This document shows, in pieces, positions 30,804 through 39,177 of a stretch of 64,000 nucleotides of DNA. The position numbers were made by a program, and so were the translations under genes. The DNA comes from Eubacteriaceae bacterium (GTDB lineage Bacteria > Bacillota > Clostridia > Eubacteriales > Eubacteriaceae): contig JAAYJS010000031.1 of the NCBI GenBank assembly GCA_012522805.1, positions 62,001-126,000 of the forward strand. Direction: 5' to 3'. Numbering within the stretch: the stretch's first letter is position 1; each line of letters begins with the position of its first letter. The notes under the pieces are model-generated. The model was not told the origin of the DNA. It ran no database searches and was given only the letters and a program-made list of their open reading frames with translations.

Positions 30804-32575
30804 ATGAAAATAAAAAAACCGTATCGACGGTCATCGCATTGGCGCTTGTATGCCTATGGGTGATGCCCTTACAAGCACAGGAAGCGCTTTTACCATCGGG
30901 TATTTCTGAGGATGAAATCGGTGAAAAAATAGAGGCTTTCGTGGCAGAACACAAGGCATCCACCACAGGTCTGTCGGTATGCGTTTTTAAAAAAGATCGC
31001 ATTTTATACGGAGGGACCTTCGGTTGGATCGATGTGGAGAAGCAAATACCCGTAGCCCAAGATTCTATTTTTGAATGGGGTTCCATCTCCAAGCTGACGG
31101 TTTGGACCGCCGCCATGCAATTGTCGGAAACGGGTCGATTGGATTTGGCTGCAGATATCCGAGACTATCTGCCTCAAAACTTTGTAGACCAATTAAAATA
31201 CGAAAAATCCGTTACGATGATCGACTTGATGAATCACAAAGGCGGGTTTGAAGAAGTTGTCACCAATTTAATGGTAAAGGACAAAGCGAAACTCTTGCCC
31301 TTGCCGGAGTTGTTGATTGCGGACCAACCACAACAGGTCTACGCTCCGGGTTCGGTGACCGCCTATTCCAATTGGAGTACCGCCTTGGCGGCTTACGTTG
31401 TGGAATGTGTGGCCGGGGAGCCTTACGATGATTATGTGCACAAGCATATCTTTGCGCCATTGCAGATGGCAGATACGGATTTTATGTTGGGAGGCAATGA
31501 CAAAAATCTGGACGAAAGTGTTTGGAAGCAGACCAAAAACTACAGCAATAAGGGACAACCTTTGTCCGATACGCAAGTGTACATTCCCCTTTATCCGGCA
31601 GGTGCCCTTGCCGGCACCATAGGCGATTTGGTACGTTTTGGCCAAGCGCACCTTCCCGGTCAGGATCCAACCCCCTTTAAAAAAGTGACAACGGTACAAC
31701 AATTGTTTACGCCCACCGCCACTCACACCGATCAGGTGAGTCCTATCAATGCCCATGGCTTTTGGTCTTTAAATTACAGCGTACCGGTGTGGGGCCACGG
31801 CGGCAACACGGCGGGGCAATCGGCCCATCTTCTGTTGGACCGGGCATCCGATGTCGGGTTGGCCATCATGACCAATCAGAAAGGTGAACAGATCTACAAC
31901 TTTACCTTACCGGAACTCATTTTTGGCCCCATGCAAAACAAAGGAGAGACCATTCCGAAAGGGTTTTACGTTTCTGCCCGTTCCGTTTGAAAGGGCCCTT
32001 TCAAATTTCAATCATCTTTTGTGTTGCCGGCGCGCTTTGCGGGATATGCTAAACTCGGCGGCACCCATTCCATTGAAGAGACGGAGACCATGACCAGAAT
32101 TGTCGCTCCTTATTGGAATATGATTCGGATATCCGGGGGGATGGCATTAGCTTCTCTGACGTCGGTATCGGCCCTCGCCCTCTCGCTGCTTTACGGCACG
32201 GGTACCTTGTTGATCAAGGGCCTTCAAAAAATCATTCATATCATCAAAGGAACGGCCATCGATGATGAAAAGCATAAAACATCCAAGCGTTTAAATTCTT
32301 TATCCGCTGCGTTGCTGGTATTGTATCCCCTTAATCTGATGACCATTGTCATTCAATTGATGGATTTAAAAGCAATCAAAAGTTTTTATTGGCAATGGCT
32401 CCTCAATCCGGTTTTAGTTTTAGCCATGGCAATGGTCGTGGTGTGGACGAAAAAAAACTGGCGCTTTCAACACCTTGCTGGACAAAAAATACGATCATCT
32501 TTGAATAGTGTTTTGATGGTAGGCTTAGTTTTTTCCTTTTTCTATTGGGAGTTGTATGCCCTTTGGTTGCTCTAA
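30804..32575 (+). pseudogene. Serine hydrolase (beta-lactamase/PBP family) with C-terminal membrane domain, interrupted
   Basis: Penicillin-binding-protein-like serine hydrolase with SISK (SxxK), YSN (YxN) and HGG (HxG) motifs in the extracytoplasmic domain, ending at an in-frame TGA (31988-31990). The same frame then continues without a break through KGPFKFQSSF and about 185 more codons (to 32575) that encode four membrane helices, the usual C-terminal region of long relatives. At the 5' end the best start (ATG 30804, GAGAGG eight bases before) is one base out of frame with the signal peptide; an A7 tract at 30812-30818 separates them. An in-frame GTG (30797) has no room for a ribosome site. 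Most likely a decaying gene. Confidence 0.7.
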
Positions 32576-32756
32576 TCGAGACAATTGATCGATGATCTAA
32601 TATATATTTTTGCGCTTCAATCAATTTACATTTATTACAATTGGTACAATTAACCCTCAAAAAAAACCTAGTCCAACTAATGGAAAATTAGCCATCGGTC
32701 AACCTAGGTCTTTTGGAACAAAGTGTAAAGTGATGGATATAGCAATTTTATTAGAC

Positions 32757-32803
32757 AAAAGGACCTCAGAGTAGCCGAGATGCATCTCGGCTCCCTGAGG
32801 TCC
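32757..32803 (-). terminator. Terminator of the rRNA methyltransferase gene
   Basis: GGACCTCAG/CTGAGGTCC outer stem (32761-32803) with inner AGCCGAGATGCATCTCGGCT palindrome; on the minus strand it runs into TTTT. Lies between convergent genes. Confidence 0.8.
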
Positions 32804-32830
32804 AATAATTTTGAAATATAATGATAGCTT

Positions 32831-34222
32831 TTAAATATTTTTAAAAATTCTCAATCCCTTGGGGTAGTGGTTTTTTAATATGCCACCGCTGACCTTACCA
32901 AAACCCAGATTGTAGCCGCGGTAATGGACAGCGGTCCAACCCTTGTTGGCTTGATCGGGCAAAGTGTGTCCCTTTAAGTAGGCATAAGCTTCGTCGTCTT
33001 CTGAGATGGCATGTTGGTAACGAAACCCCTCTGCAGGGCGATGCATGGCAAAGCCGTGGGAGGGCTCAAAGCGACCGGGTTTAAATGTCCCCAGATGCAA
33101 ACCCATCTGATAAACGGGAAGGCCTGCAAACCATGTGGGCTCAAGGCCTTGGGGCAATTGGTACAATTCGTCCTTCCATTTGTAGAGATTTCTTCCAAGG
33201 GGTTCGGTTAAAAAATCTTTCTCAAAATCGCTAAGCTGTCGCAATTCAGTCTTTGTGATTTTAGTCATTACGCCTTTTTTCTTATTCAATTTGGGACTGC
33301 CGGAGGGGCTGCCCTCTTTTTGCATCAAAGCGATAAAATGACCTTCGCCCGGAATATTGTGGGGCATGAGCCGTTGAGTTTTGGCAAGCTCCGGGTTGGC
33401 CGGTGTTACAGCTTCCGGAAAACCCGTTAGGTCAACTCCCTTTAAGCTTAAAGGCAATAGGTGTATGTCGGGGTATTTTTTTAAAAAGTGATTCACGGTG
33501 CCCTCATTTTCTTCCGGAGAAAAGGTACAGGTGGCGTAGACTAATGTGCCTCCGGGTTTTAGCAAGGCGTAGGCGGAATCTAAAATGGCGCGCTGGCGAC
33601 CGGCAAAGCGCATAACCGCTTCTTGGGACCATTGTTTTAAAATCGTCGGATCTTTCCGGAACATCCCCTCTCCGGAACAAGGGGCATCCACTAGAATTTT
33701 ATCAAAGATTTCGGGCATTCGATCGGCCAAGGCTTGAGGGAAAGCGTTGAGGATAATGCCGTTGGCGCTGCCCATGCGTTCTAAGTTGGAAGCCAACACC
33801 GGTACCCGGCTTTTGATCAGTTCGTTGGACACGAGCACCCCCTTACCTTCTAATTGACAGGATAATTGAGCGGATTTACCTCCCGGAGCGGCGCAAAGGT
33901 CTAAGACCCAGTCGCCGGGGTTTGCGGACAGGGCTTCGGCTGCCGCCATGGCCGAGGGCTCTTGAACGTAGTACACACCGGTGTAGTAATAAGGGTTTTT
34001 ACCCGGGCGAATGTCCCCGTCTATGGTATAGCCCGTCGGGCACCATGGTACAGGGTAGGTTTGAATAGGTAGGTGTGATATACATTTCTGTTGGGGATCC
34101 TTTAAGGTGTTGATGCGAATGCCTTTATAAGCTGGTCGGTTGTAGCTTTCAATGAAAGCATCAAAATCTTTTTGCGGCAACAGTGTTTGCATTCTTTTGT
34201 AAAATTTCTTGGGTAATGTCAT
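32831..34222 (-). CDS. RsmF/NOL1-NOP2-sun family RNA (cytosine-5) methyltransferase
   Basis: A 463-residue SAM methyltransferase with DLCAAPGGKSAQL (motif I), the general-acid Cys in VDAPCSGEGMFRK (motif IV) and the nucleophile Cys in YATCTFSPEENEG (motif VI), followed by a C-terminal RNA-binding domain as in RsmF (YebU) and Firmicute relatives that modify 16S rRNA. The exact target cytosine is not deducible. I chose ATG 34222 over TTG 34264 because a terminator-like hairpin occupies 34241-34272. Confidence 0.88.
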   Translation of the reverse strand: MTLPKKFYKRMQTLLPQKDFDAFIESYNRPAYKGIRINTLKDPQQKCISHLPIQTYPVPWCPTGYTIDGDIRPGKNPYYYTGVYYVQEPSAMAAAEALSANPGDWVLDLCAAPGGKSAQLSCQLEGKGVLVSNELIKSRVPVLASNLERMGSANGIILNAFPQALADRMPEIFDKILVDAPCSGEGMFRKDPTILKQWSQEAVMRFAGRQRAILDSAYALLKPGGTLVYATCTFSPEENEGTVNHFLKKYPDIHLLPLSLKGVDLTGFPEAVTPANPELAKTQRLMPHNIPGEGHFIALMQKEGSPSGSPKLNKKKGVMTKITKTELRQLSDFEKDFLTEPLGRNLYKWKDELYQLPQGLEPTWFAGLPVYQMGLHLGTFKPGRFEPSHGFAMHRPAEGFRYQHAISEDDEAYAYLKGHTLPDQANKGWTAVHYRGYNLGFGKVSGGILKNHYPKGLRIFKNI

Positions 34223-34240
34223 AGCTTTCTCACATAAAGA

Positions 34241-34272
34241 GTGCCTGTCGACAAAGGATGTCAACAGGCACA
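34241..34272 (-). terminator. Hairpin after the YacL-type gene
   Basis: GTGCCTGTCGAC and GTCAACAGGCAC (one mismatch) around a seven-base loop, in the gap between the YacL-type gene and the rRNA methyltransferase. The following T-run is short, so termination may be partial. Confidence 0.5.
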
Positions 34273-34303
34273 GGAACTCTTGGATTCAATTGCAGAATCG
34301 GCT

Positions 34304-35422
34304 TTATCGACGCTTGTCTTGTTTAACGCGCGCAAAAATCATACGGCCGGCAGCAGTTTGTAAAACTGAAGAGACCACGACGTTGACGTTTTGATGCAGG
34401 TACCGTCTTCCGTTTTCAACGACAATCATGGTACCGTCTTCCAAGTACGCGATGGCTTGTGCACTTTCTTTGCCTTCTTTAATGAGGTAGACATTGCGCT
34501 CTTCTCCGGGCAGTAAAATAGGCTTAACGGCATTGGATAATTCGTTGAGATTTAAAACCGACAACCCCTGTACTTGGGCGACTTTATTTAAATTGTAATC
34601 TAAAGTCAAGATATCGCACTTGTGGTCCTTCGCAAAGTGAAGCAACTTTTCATCGACGCCGTCCAAATCCGGGTAATCGTCCTCTACGATTTGAATCGGC
34701 AAATCTTCTATTTGTTGCAATTCGTTGATCACATCCAAACCGCGTCGTCCTTTTTCTCGTTTTAGACTGTCGGCAGAATCAGCAATGGTTTGTAATTCTT
34801 TGACAACAAATACGGGAATCACCAAACATCCTTCTAAAAATCCGGACTTGACGACATCGACCATACGGCCATCGATCAAGGCACTGGTATCCACTACCTT
34901 GCTGGCAATGCTGACGCGTTTTTTAGACATTCTTTTTGCCGGTAGGACATCTTTTTCCTCTCTACTCCGTAGGGTATTGCGAAAAGCGTTGACCAATTCG
35001 TCTTTTTTTCTACCGGGGAGTGTCGCGCCTAAATAGCCGAAGATAATGTAAGCGGCAATTGTAGAAATAACGCGAACCCACACAAAGGGTATTTGTGTAA
35101 AGGCAAAAGAGATGAGCGTTGCGATGACCAAACCTACAATAAAACCAAAAAGAGAAAAGAGTATCTCCGACAGTTGAAAACCGTCAAAAGCTCTTTCAAT
35201 GCTGGTGCCAATCTTTTCCATACGCTTGTAGATGGTCGGGTATAAAAAATAAAAAATAAGTCCAAGAGTCATCATACACAATGTGTATACTAAAACTTTG
35301 CTCCAAAAAACGTCGGGCAAAAATACATAGGGGTTTAGCTGGGAAGTGGGCATGGTATAGGCTGTAATAGCGCCCATTAAAACACCTAAAACCCCAAAAA
35401 GTGATCGCATTGTTTTTTGCAT
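34304..35422 (-). CDS. YacL-type membrane protein with PIN and TRAM domains
   Basis: A 372-residue protein with four N-terminal membrane helices (within 1-150), a PIN nuclease-like domain starting VVDTSALIDGRMVDV (about 195) with further acidic residues in LTLDYNLNKVA, and a C-terminal TRAM nucleic-acid-binding domain (about 310-365, AIAYLEDGTMIVVENG). This is the YacL architecture, found in Firmicutes usually near radA, disA or ispD; those are absent here. Probable membrane-linked RNase; physiological role unclear. Confidence 0.9.
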   Translation of the reverse strand: MQKTMRSLFGVLGVLMGAITAYTMPTSQLNPYVFLPDVFWSKVLVYTLCMMTLGLIFYFLYPTIYKRMEKIGTSIERAFDGFQLSEILFSLFGFIVGLVIATLISFAFTQIPFVWVRVISTIAAYIIFGYLGATLPGRKKDELVNAFRNTLRSREEKDVLPAKRMSKKRVSIASKVVDTSALIDGRMVDVVKSGFLEGCLVIPVFVVKELQTIADSADSLKREKGRRGLDVINELQQIEDLPIQIVEDDYPDLDGVDEKLLHFAKDHKCDILTLDYNLNKVAQVQGLSVLNLNELSNAVKPILLPGEERNVYLIKEGKESAQAIAYLEDGTMIVVENGRRYLHQNVNVVVSSVLQTAAGRMIFARVKQDKRR

Positions 35423-35899
35423 TTGTTCTGACCTCCTTTCTGAATAGAATGATCTTATTATAACATAAGTACAAAGAGCTATTGTTAAATTATAGATGTA
35501 TATAAAGAAAGTCTTTATAATGGTCTTTCAAAGAGCCGAGGCTAAAGAAATACGGCGCAAAACCAAGTTAGGTTGATCTTAAAATTTGTAAAATGTTATT
35601 TTATAAAGCCGGTTATCATTTTGTCAATGATGCAATAGATGGTAGAATAGAATTTAAAAAAGGACGATAAAAAAATGATGTCCGAAAGACGCTGTCTATT
35701 AAAAAATAAAGAACAGAGAAGTCATTTCGGAAGATAGAGAGTGACAGGATCAAAGAAAAGTTCTCCCACAGCTTTTGCTTTAAACCGCATTGCTGATATC
35801 GGTTTTTTGGTAATCCCATTGATCAACCGAAGGTTTTCAAAACTTTTTGGCAAAAGTAGAAAACCGCAAATTTTTGTGTCGGCAACAGAAGAGGAATGT
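35423..35899. other. Gap with a long leader before the TIGR04076 gene
   Basis: Contains a candidate promoter TTGTCA (35621-35626), 16-base spacer, TAGAAT (35643-35648), then roughly 250 bases of untranslated-looking sequence before the gene. The frame open upstream of the gene start reads low-complexity basic sequence and is probably not translated. Confidence 0.4.
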
Positions 35900-36214
35900 A
35901 TGAAAAAAATTAAAATTACCGTTAAAAAAGTAGCCTGCTATCAGGACTTAATCGACCAATACGAAAACCCATTGGAAGACGCCTGCGATATGAAAGAAGG
36001 GCAGGTGTTTATTGCCAATGGCTGGCAGAAACCCCAGGGGTTTTGCGATTCGGCTTGGGAGAGTCTCTCCCCATTTGTGCTGGCATTGGCCCATGGCAGT
36101 GAAAATTTTTACGACGGTTGGATGAAAAACAAAAAATCTGCTATGATCTCCTGCAACGACGGGTTTCGACCTGTCAGCTTTCTGCTGGAAACGATGAAAG
36201 AGGGTGCCGAATAA
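35900..36214 (+). CDS. TIGR04076 family protein
   Basis: A 104-residue protein beginning MKKIKITVKKVACYQDL with the family pattern GQVFIANGWQKPQGFCDSAWESLSPFVLALAHG and CNDGFRPVSF. TIGR04076 proteins are small, conserved in anaerobes, often near redox genes, and of unknown function; two conserved Cys-containing segments are kept. ATG 35900 is preceded by GAGG at a good distance, so the longer upstream frame is not used. The MATE transporter starts three bases after its stop. Confidence 0.8.
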   Translation: MKKIKITVKKVACYQDLIDQYENPLEDACDMKEGQVFIANGWQKPQGFCDSAWESLSPFVLALAHGSENFYDGWMKNKKSAMISCNDGFRPVSFLLETMKEGAE

Positions 36215-36217
36215 AAT

Positions 36218-37564
36218 ATGACACCATCGACGTTGTTCAAAGATTATATAAAGTACGTCTCCTTAAATATCCTTGGTATGTTGGGATTATCCTGCTACAT
36301 TTTAGCGGATACTTTTTTTATCGCCAAGGGGGTGGGTGCCAATGGTCTAACCGCTTTAAATATCGCAATACCGGTGTACGGTCTGATGAACGGATGTGCC
36401 TTGATGATTGGAATGGGCAGCAGTGTCCGCTATACCATTTTAAAAAGCCGAGAAGAGGATAGGGGGGCGGACCATATTTTTACTATAGCGATGATGCTGA
36501 CCTTCGTTTTTTCCTTGGTTTTCTTTTTATCCGGTGTTTTTATTGCGGGAGAAATCTCAACCTTACTGGGTGCCGATACAGCGATTTACCAAATGAGTAA
36601 AACGTACATACAGGTCATCTTGTTATTTTCTCCGATGTTTAATTTAAACAATGTCATTCTTTGTTTTGTAAGAAACGACGGTGCGCCGCAGTTTGCCATG
36701 ACAGCCATGCTCGGTGGCAGTTTCGCCAACATTGTTTTAGATTACATTTTTATTTTTGTCTTTGGTATGGGTCTATTCGGAGCGGTGTTGGCGACCGGCA
36801 TCGCACCGATGGTTTCTTTGACGATCTTAACCCCTTACTTTGTCAGGAGGCAAAACGGATTTCATTTAACGAAAAGCCCCTTTTCCTTCAAAATGGCAGC
36901 TGCTGTGTTTTCTATCGGCGTACCTTCCCTGATCGCGGAGTTATCCTCCGGTATTGTGATTTTTGTGTTTAACCTGATCATTTTGAAGTTGGAAGGCAAT
37001 GTCGGCGTTGCGGGCTATGGTATAATCGCCAACATATTTTTTGTGATTTTGTCCATTTATACGGGCATTGCACAAGGCATTCAGCCTATACTTTCCAGCA
37101 ATTATGGTGCCGGTTACCATCAAAATGTCCTTACTCTTTTAAAGTATGGGTTGAGAACCATTTTGGTACTGTCCTTAGGGATTTATGGCGGTATTTATTT
37201 CGGTGCATCGCAAATTGCCATTATTTTTAACAGCGAAGGCAATCCGATTTTACAAAGCATCGCGACATCCGGTTTAAAGATTTACTTCACGGCTTGCTTT
37301 TTTGCAGGCTTCAATATCCTGATGGCGAATTATTTTTCAGCCTTGGAGCGTCCGTTGCCGGCACAAGTGATCATGCTTTTGCGTGGATTCTTTGTCATCA
37401 TTCCCATGACCTTTCTATTGGCACATCTATGGGGTATGACCGGTGTTTGGTGGTCTTTTCCGATAACGGAATTATTGGTCAGCCTTTTAGGTGCGATATT
37501 TTATTTTCGTATGCAAAGACGTTATAAAACCCATCCGGGTATGCCGAAACACTCGGATAGATGA
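36218..37564 (+). CDS. MATE family multidrug efflux transporter
   Basis: A 448-residue membrane protein with twelve predicted helices in two homologous halves, and MATE features such as MIGMGSSVRYTILKSRE near 65 and the GIAQGIQPILSSNYGAG stretch near 285 mirrored between halves. It would export cationic drugs or metabolites with Na+ or H+. It is cotranscribed with the TIGR04076 gene. A terminator follows the stop. Confidence 0.92.
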   Translation: MTPSTLFKDYIKYVSLNILGMLGLSCYILADTFFIAKGVGANGLTALNIAIPVYGLMNGCALMIGMGSSVRYTILKSREEDRGADHIFTIAMMLTFVFSLVFFLSGVFIAGEISTLLGADTAIYQMSKTYIQVILLFSPMFNLNNVILCFVRNDGAPQFAMTAMLGGSFANIVLDYIFIFVFGMGLFGAVLATGIAPMVSLTILTPYFVRRQNGFHLTKSPFSFKMAAAVFSIGVPSLIAELSSGIVIFVFNLIILKLEGNVGVAGYGIIANIFFVILSIYTGIAQGIQPILSSNYGAGYHQNVLTLLKYGLRTILVLSLGIYGGIYFGASQIAIIFNSEGNPILQSIATSGLKIYFTACFFAGFNILMANYFSALERPLPAQVIMLLRGFFVIIPMTFLLAHLWGMTGVWWSFPITELLVSLLGAIFYFRMQRRYKTHPGMPKHSDR

Positions 37565-37570
37565 AGAATG

Positions 37571-37619
37571 AAATGACCGGAGCCAAACAGAAAATGTTTA
37601 ACTCCGGTTCTTAATTTTT
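37571..37619 (+). terminator. Terminator after the MATE gene
   Basis: GACCGGAG (from 37575) pairs with CTCCGGTTC (to 37610) with an inner AACA/TGTT pairing, followed by TTAATTTTTG. Confidence 0.7.
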
Positions 37620-37820
37620 GAGATTGTTGTTCAACCTCATGGGCTGTAATTTGCAAAAGGCTGGCTTCGGTAGCTACGTTTAGAGCCTCTTTTTAAAATT
37701 GAATTTCCAATTGTAGACTATAACCTTCACGTTAACGGGGATGTCTTGGCATGCCGGTGGAAACCCGGTGCCACCGGAGCTAGCCGGATAGTTGTGCCGT
37801 TTCTTGCATCCTTCTGTGAC
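37620..37820 (+). other. Structured non-coding stretch between convergent genes
   Basis: No gene. Contains GGCT...AGCC followed by a T-run (about 37656-37697) and a GC-rich block near 37736-37785 with CCGGTGGAAACCCGG and CCACCGG elements that can fold in competing ways. The wording of that block is loosely similar to cobalamin riboswitch cores, but no gene follows on that strand. Confidence 0.35.
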
Positions 37821-37850
37821 AAAAAAAACCGATAGATGGCCATCTATCGG
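37821..37850 (-). terminator. Terminator of the deacetylase-like gene
   Basis: Perfect palindrome CCGATAGATGGCCATCTATCGG (37829-37850) followed on the minus strand by eight T residues. It could also stop rightward transcripts. Confidence 0.85.
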
Positions 37851-37863
37851 CTTTTGTTTGGGC

Positions 37864-39177
37864 TTAATCGCTACTTGTCAAATAGCGATCATTGAGAAGA
37901 TCTTGTAAATATTTTTTTTGTTTTGACGAAGAGCTCTTATCTTCAAAGATGTGATAGCCTTCTTTTTCGCAGGCAGCACAAGCATTGCGGGGAATGGTAA
38001 TCCCCAATATTTGAGCGCCTCGGTCATTTTTAGAGTGAACCATATTGACACCCGGACAGTCGGGGCACACTTTAAATTCTTGGATTTGCCCTTCCATGAT
38101 ACCCGCAGTGTCGTAGTAGACCTGTCGTTGTCGCTGAACCGTTTTTTTACCTTTAAATTTCTTCTCGGCCAGCGCTTCTTTATTTTTCCAGTTTTCTAAA
38201 ACGCGGCGGGCAATATCTTGTACTTGAGAGGTTACCCGATCGGTTTGTTTCCATTTTCCTAAATGGTAATCCGGTTCGTAAACCCCGGAGTAGTCCAACC
38301 CTGCCATGGCCAACACAATGCCGGTATTGACGTAGGGTAAAGCACCTTGTATGGAGTAGCCCCCCTCTAAAACCGCAATATCCGGATTCAACCTGTGGTT
38401 GAGTGCTGCATAACCTTGAGCAGAAAAATTCATATTGGTCAGGGGATCGGTATAGTGGTTATCCTGCCCCGCAGAATTGATGATGAGGTCCGGTTGAAAG
38501 TCTTCCAAAATCGGCATAACCGTATTTTCAAGAACATACTGAAAGCCTTCGTCACCGGTATTGGGGGGCAAGGGAATGTTGATGTTGTAACCGTAAGCAC
38601 CGGGTCCGCCTAACTCTTCCATATAACCCGTACCGGGGTAGAGGGTCCGTCCGTCTTGGTGAAAGGAGATGAACAAAGTGTCGGGATCGTTCCAATAGAT
38701 GTCCTCCGTGCCGTCGCCATGGTGACAGTCCGTATCCACGATGGTCACCCGTCGGTCTCCGTACTTTTTTCGGGCGTATTCCAACCCGACGGCTTCTATG
38801 TTGATGATGCAAAAGCCGCGATCGCCATAGACAACTCTTTGAGCGTGGTGTCCCGGTGGTCTTACCAAGGCAAAGGATTTGTCCGTTTCTCCACCGAGTA
38901 CCGCATCAAAAGCACGTTTCATGCCGCCGGCGGCGATAAAGTGAGACTCTGTCAGCAAGGTTTCCGGATCGGGATAGCAAAAATGCACCCGGTTGATATC
39001 CTTCGTTGTTGCGATACCGGGGTTAAAAAAGTGGATGCCATCGATATCCTCGATGCCTTCTTCAAGAATTTGGTCCTGTGTATATAAAAGTCTTTCCTCT
39101 CGCTCCGGGTGCGTGGGCGAAATTGCCCAGTCAAAGGCCGGAAAGAGAATCAAACCTAAAGTGTTTTTAGCTTTCAT
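37864..39177 (-). CDS. Histone-deacetylase-superfamily amidohydrolase
   Basis: A 437-residue protein with the zinc amidohydrolase core of the HDAC/acetylpolyamine deacetylase superfamily: RPPGHHA (catalytic His pair, about 112), DTDCHHGDGTEDIYW (zinc Asp/His, about 150), SFHQDGRTLYPGTG, NSAGQDNHYTDPL (second zinc Asp, about 240) and EGGYS. An added C-terminal domain (about 360-437) has CPDCPG and ACAACEKEG, possibly a second metal site. The substrate is unknown; acetylated polyamines or amino acids are plausible. It overlaps the preceding hydantoinase-type gene by 11 bases. Confidence 0.87.
   Translation of the reverse strand: MKAKNTLGLILFPAFDWAISPTHPEREERLLYTQDQILEEGIEDIDGIHFFNPGIATTKDINRVHFCYPDPETLLTESHFIAAGGMKRAFDAVLGGETDKSFALVRPPGHHAQRVVYGDRGFCIINIEAVGLEYARKKYGDRRVTIVDTDCHHGDGTEDIYWNDPDTLFISFHQDGRTLYPGTGYMEELGGPGAYGYNINIPLPPNTGDEGFQYVLENTVMPILEDFQPDLIINSAGQDNHYTDPLTNMNFSAQGYAALNHRLNPDIAVLEGGYSIQGALPYVNTGIVLAMAGLDYSGVYEPDYHLGKWKQTDRVTSQVQDIARRVLENWKNKEALAEKKFKGKKTVQRQRQVYYDTAGIMEGQIQEFKVCPDCPGVNMVHSKNDRGAQILGITIPRNACAACEKEGYHIFEDKSSSSKQKKYLQDLLNDRYLTSSD

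Noticed and set aside
31988-31990. TGA as a sense codon (Trp) in this organism
   Set aside because: Other intact genes here end with TGA, for example the flavodoxin gene at 44758-44760, so TGA is a normal stop.
31986-32005. Selenocysteine insertion at the TGA of the serine hydrolase
   Set aside because: The hairpin at the TGA has almost no loop and is much smaller than a bacterial SECIS; serine hydrolases of this family do not use selenocysteine.
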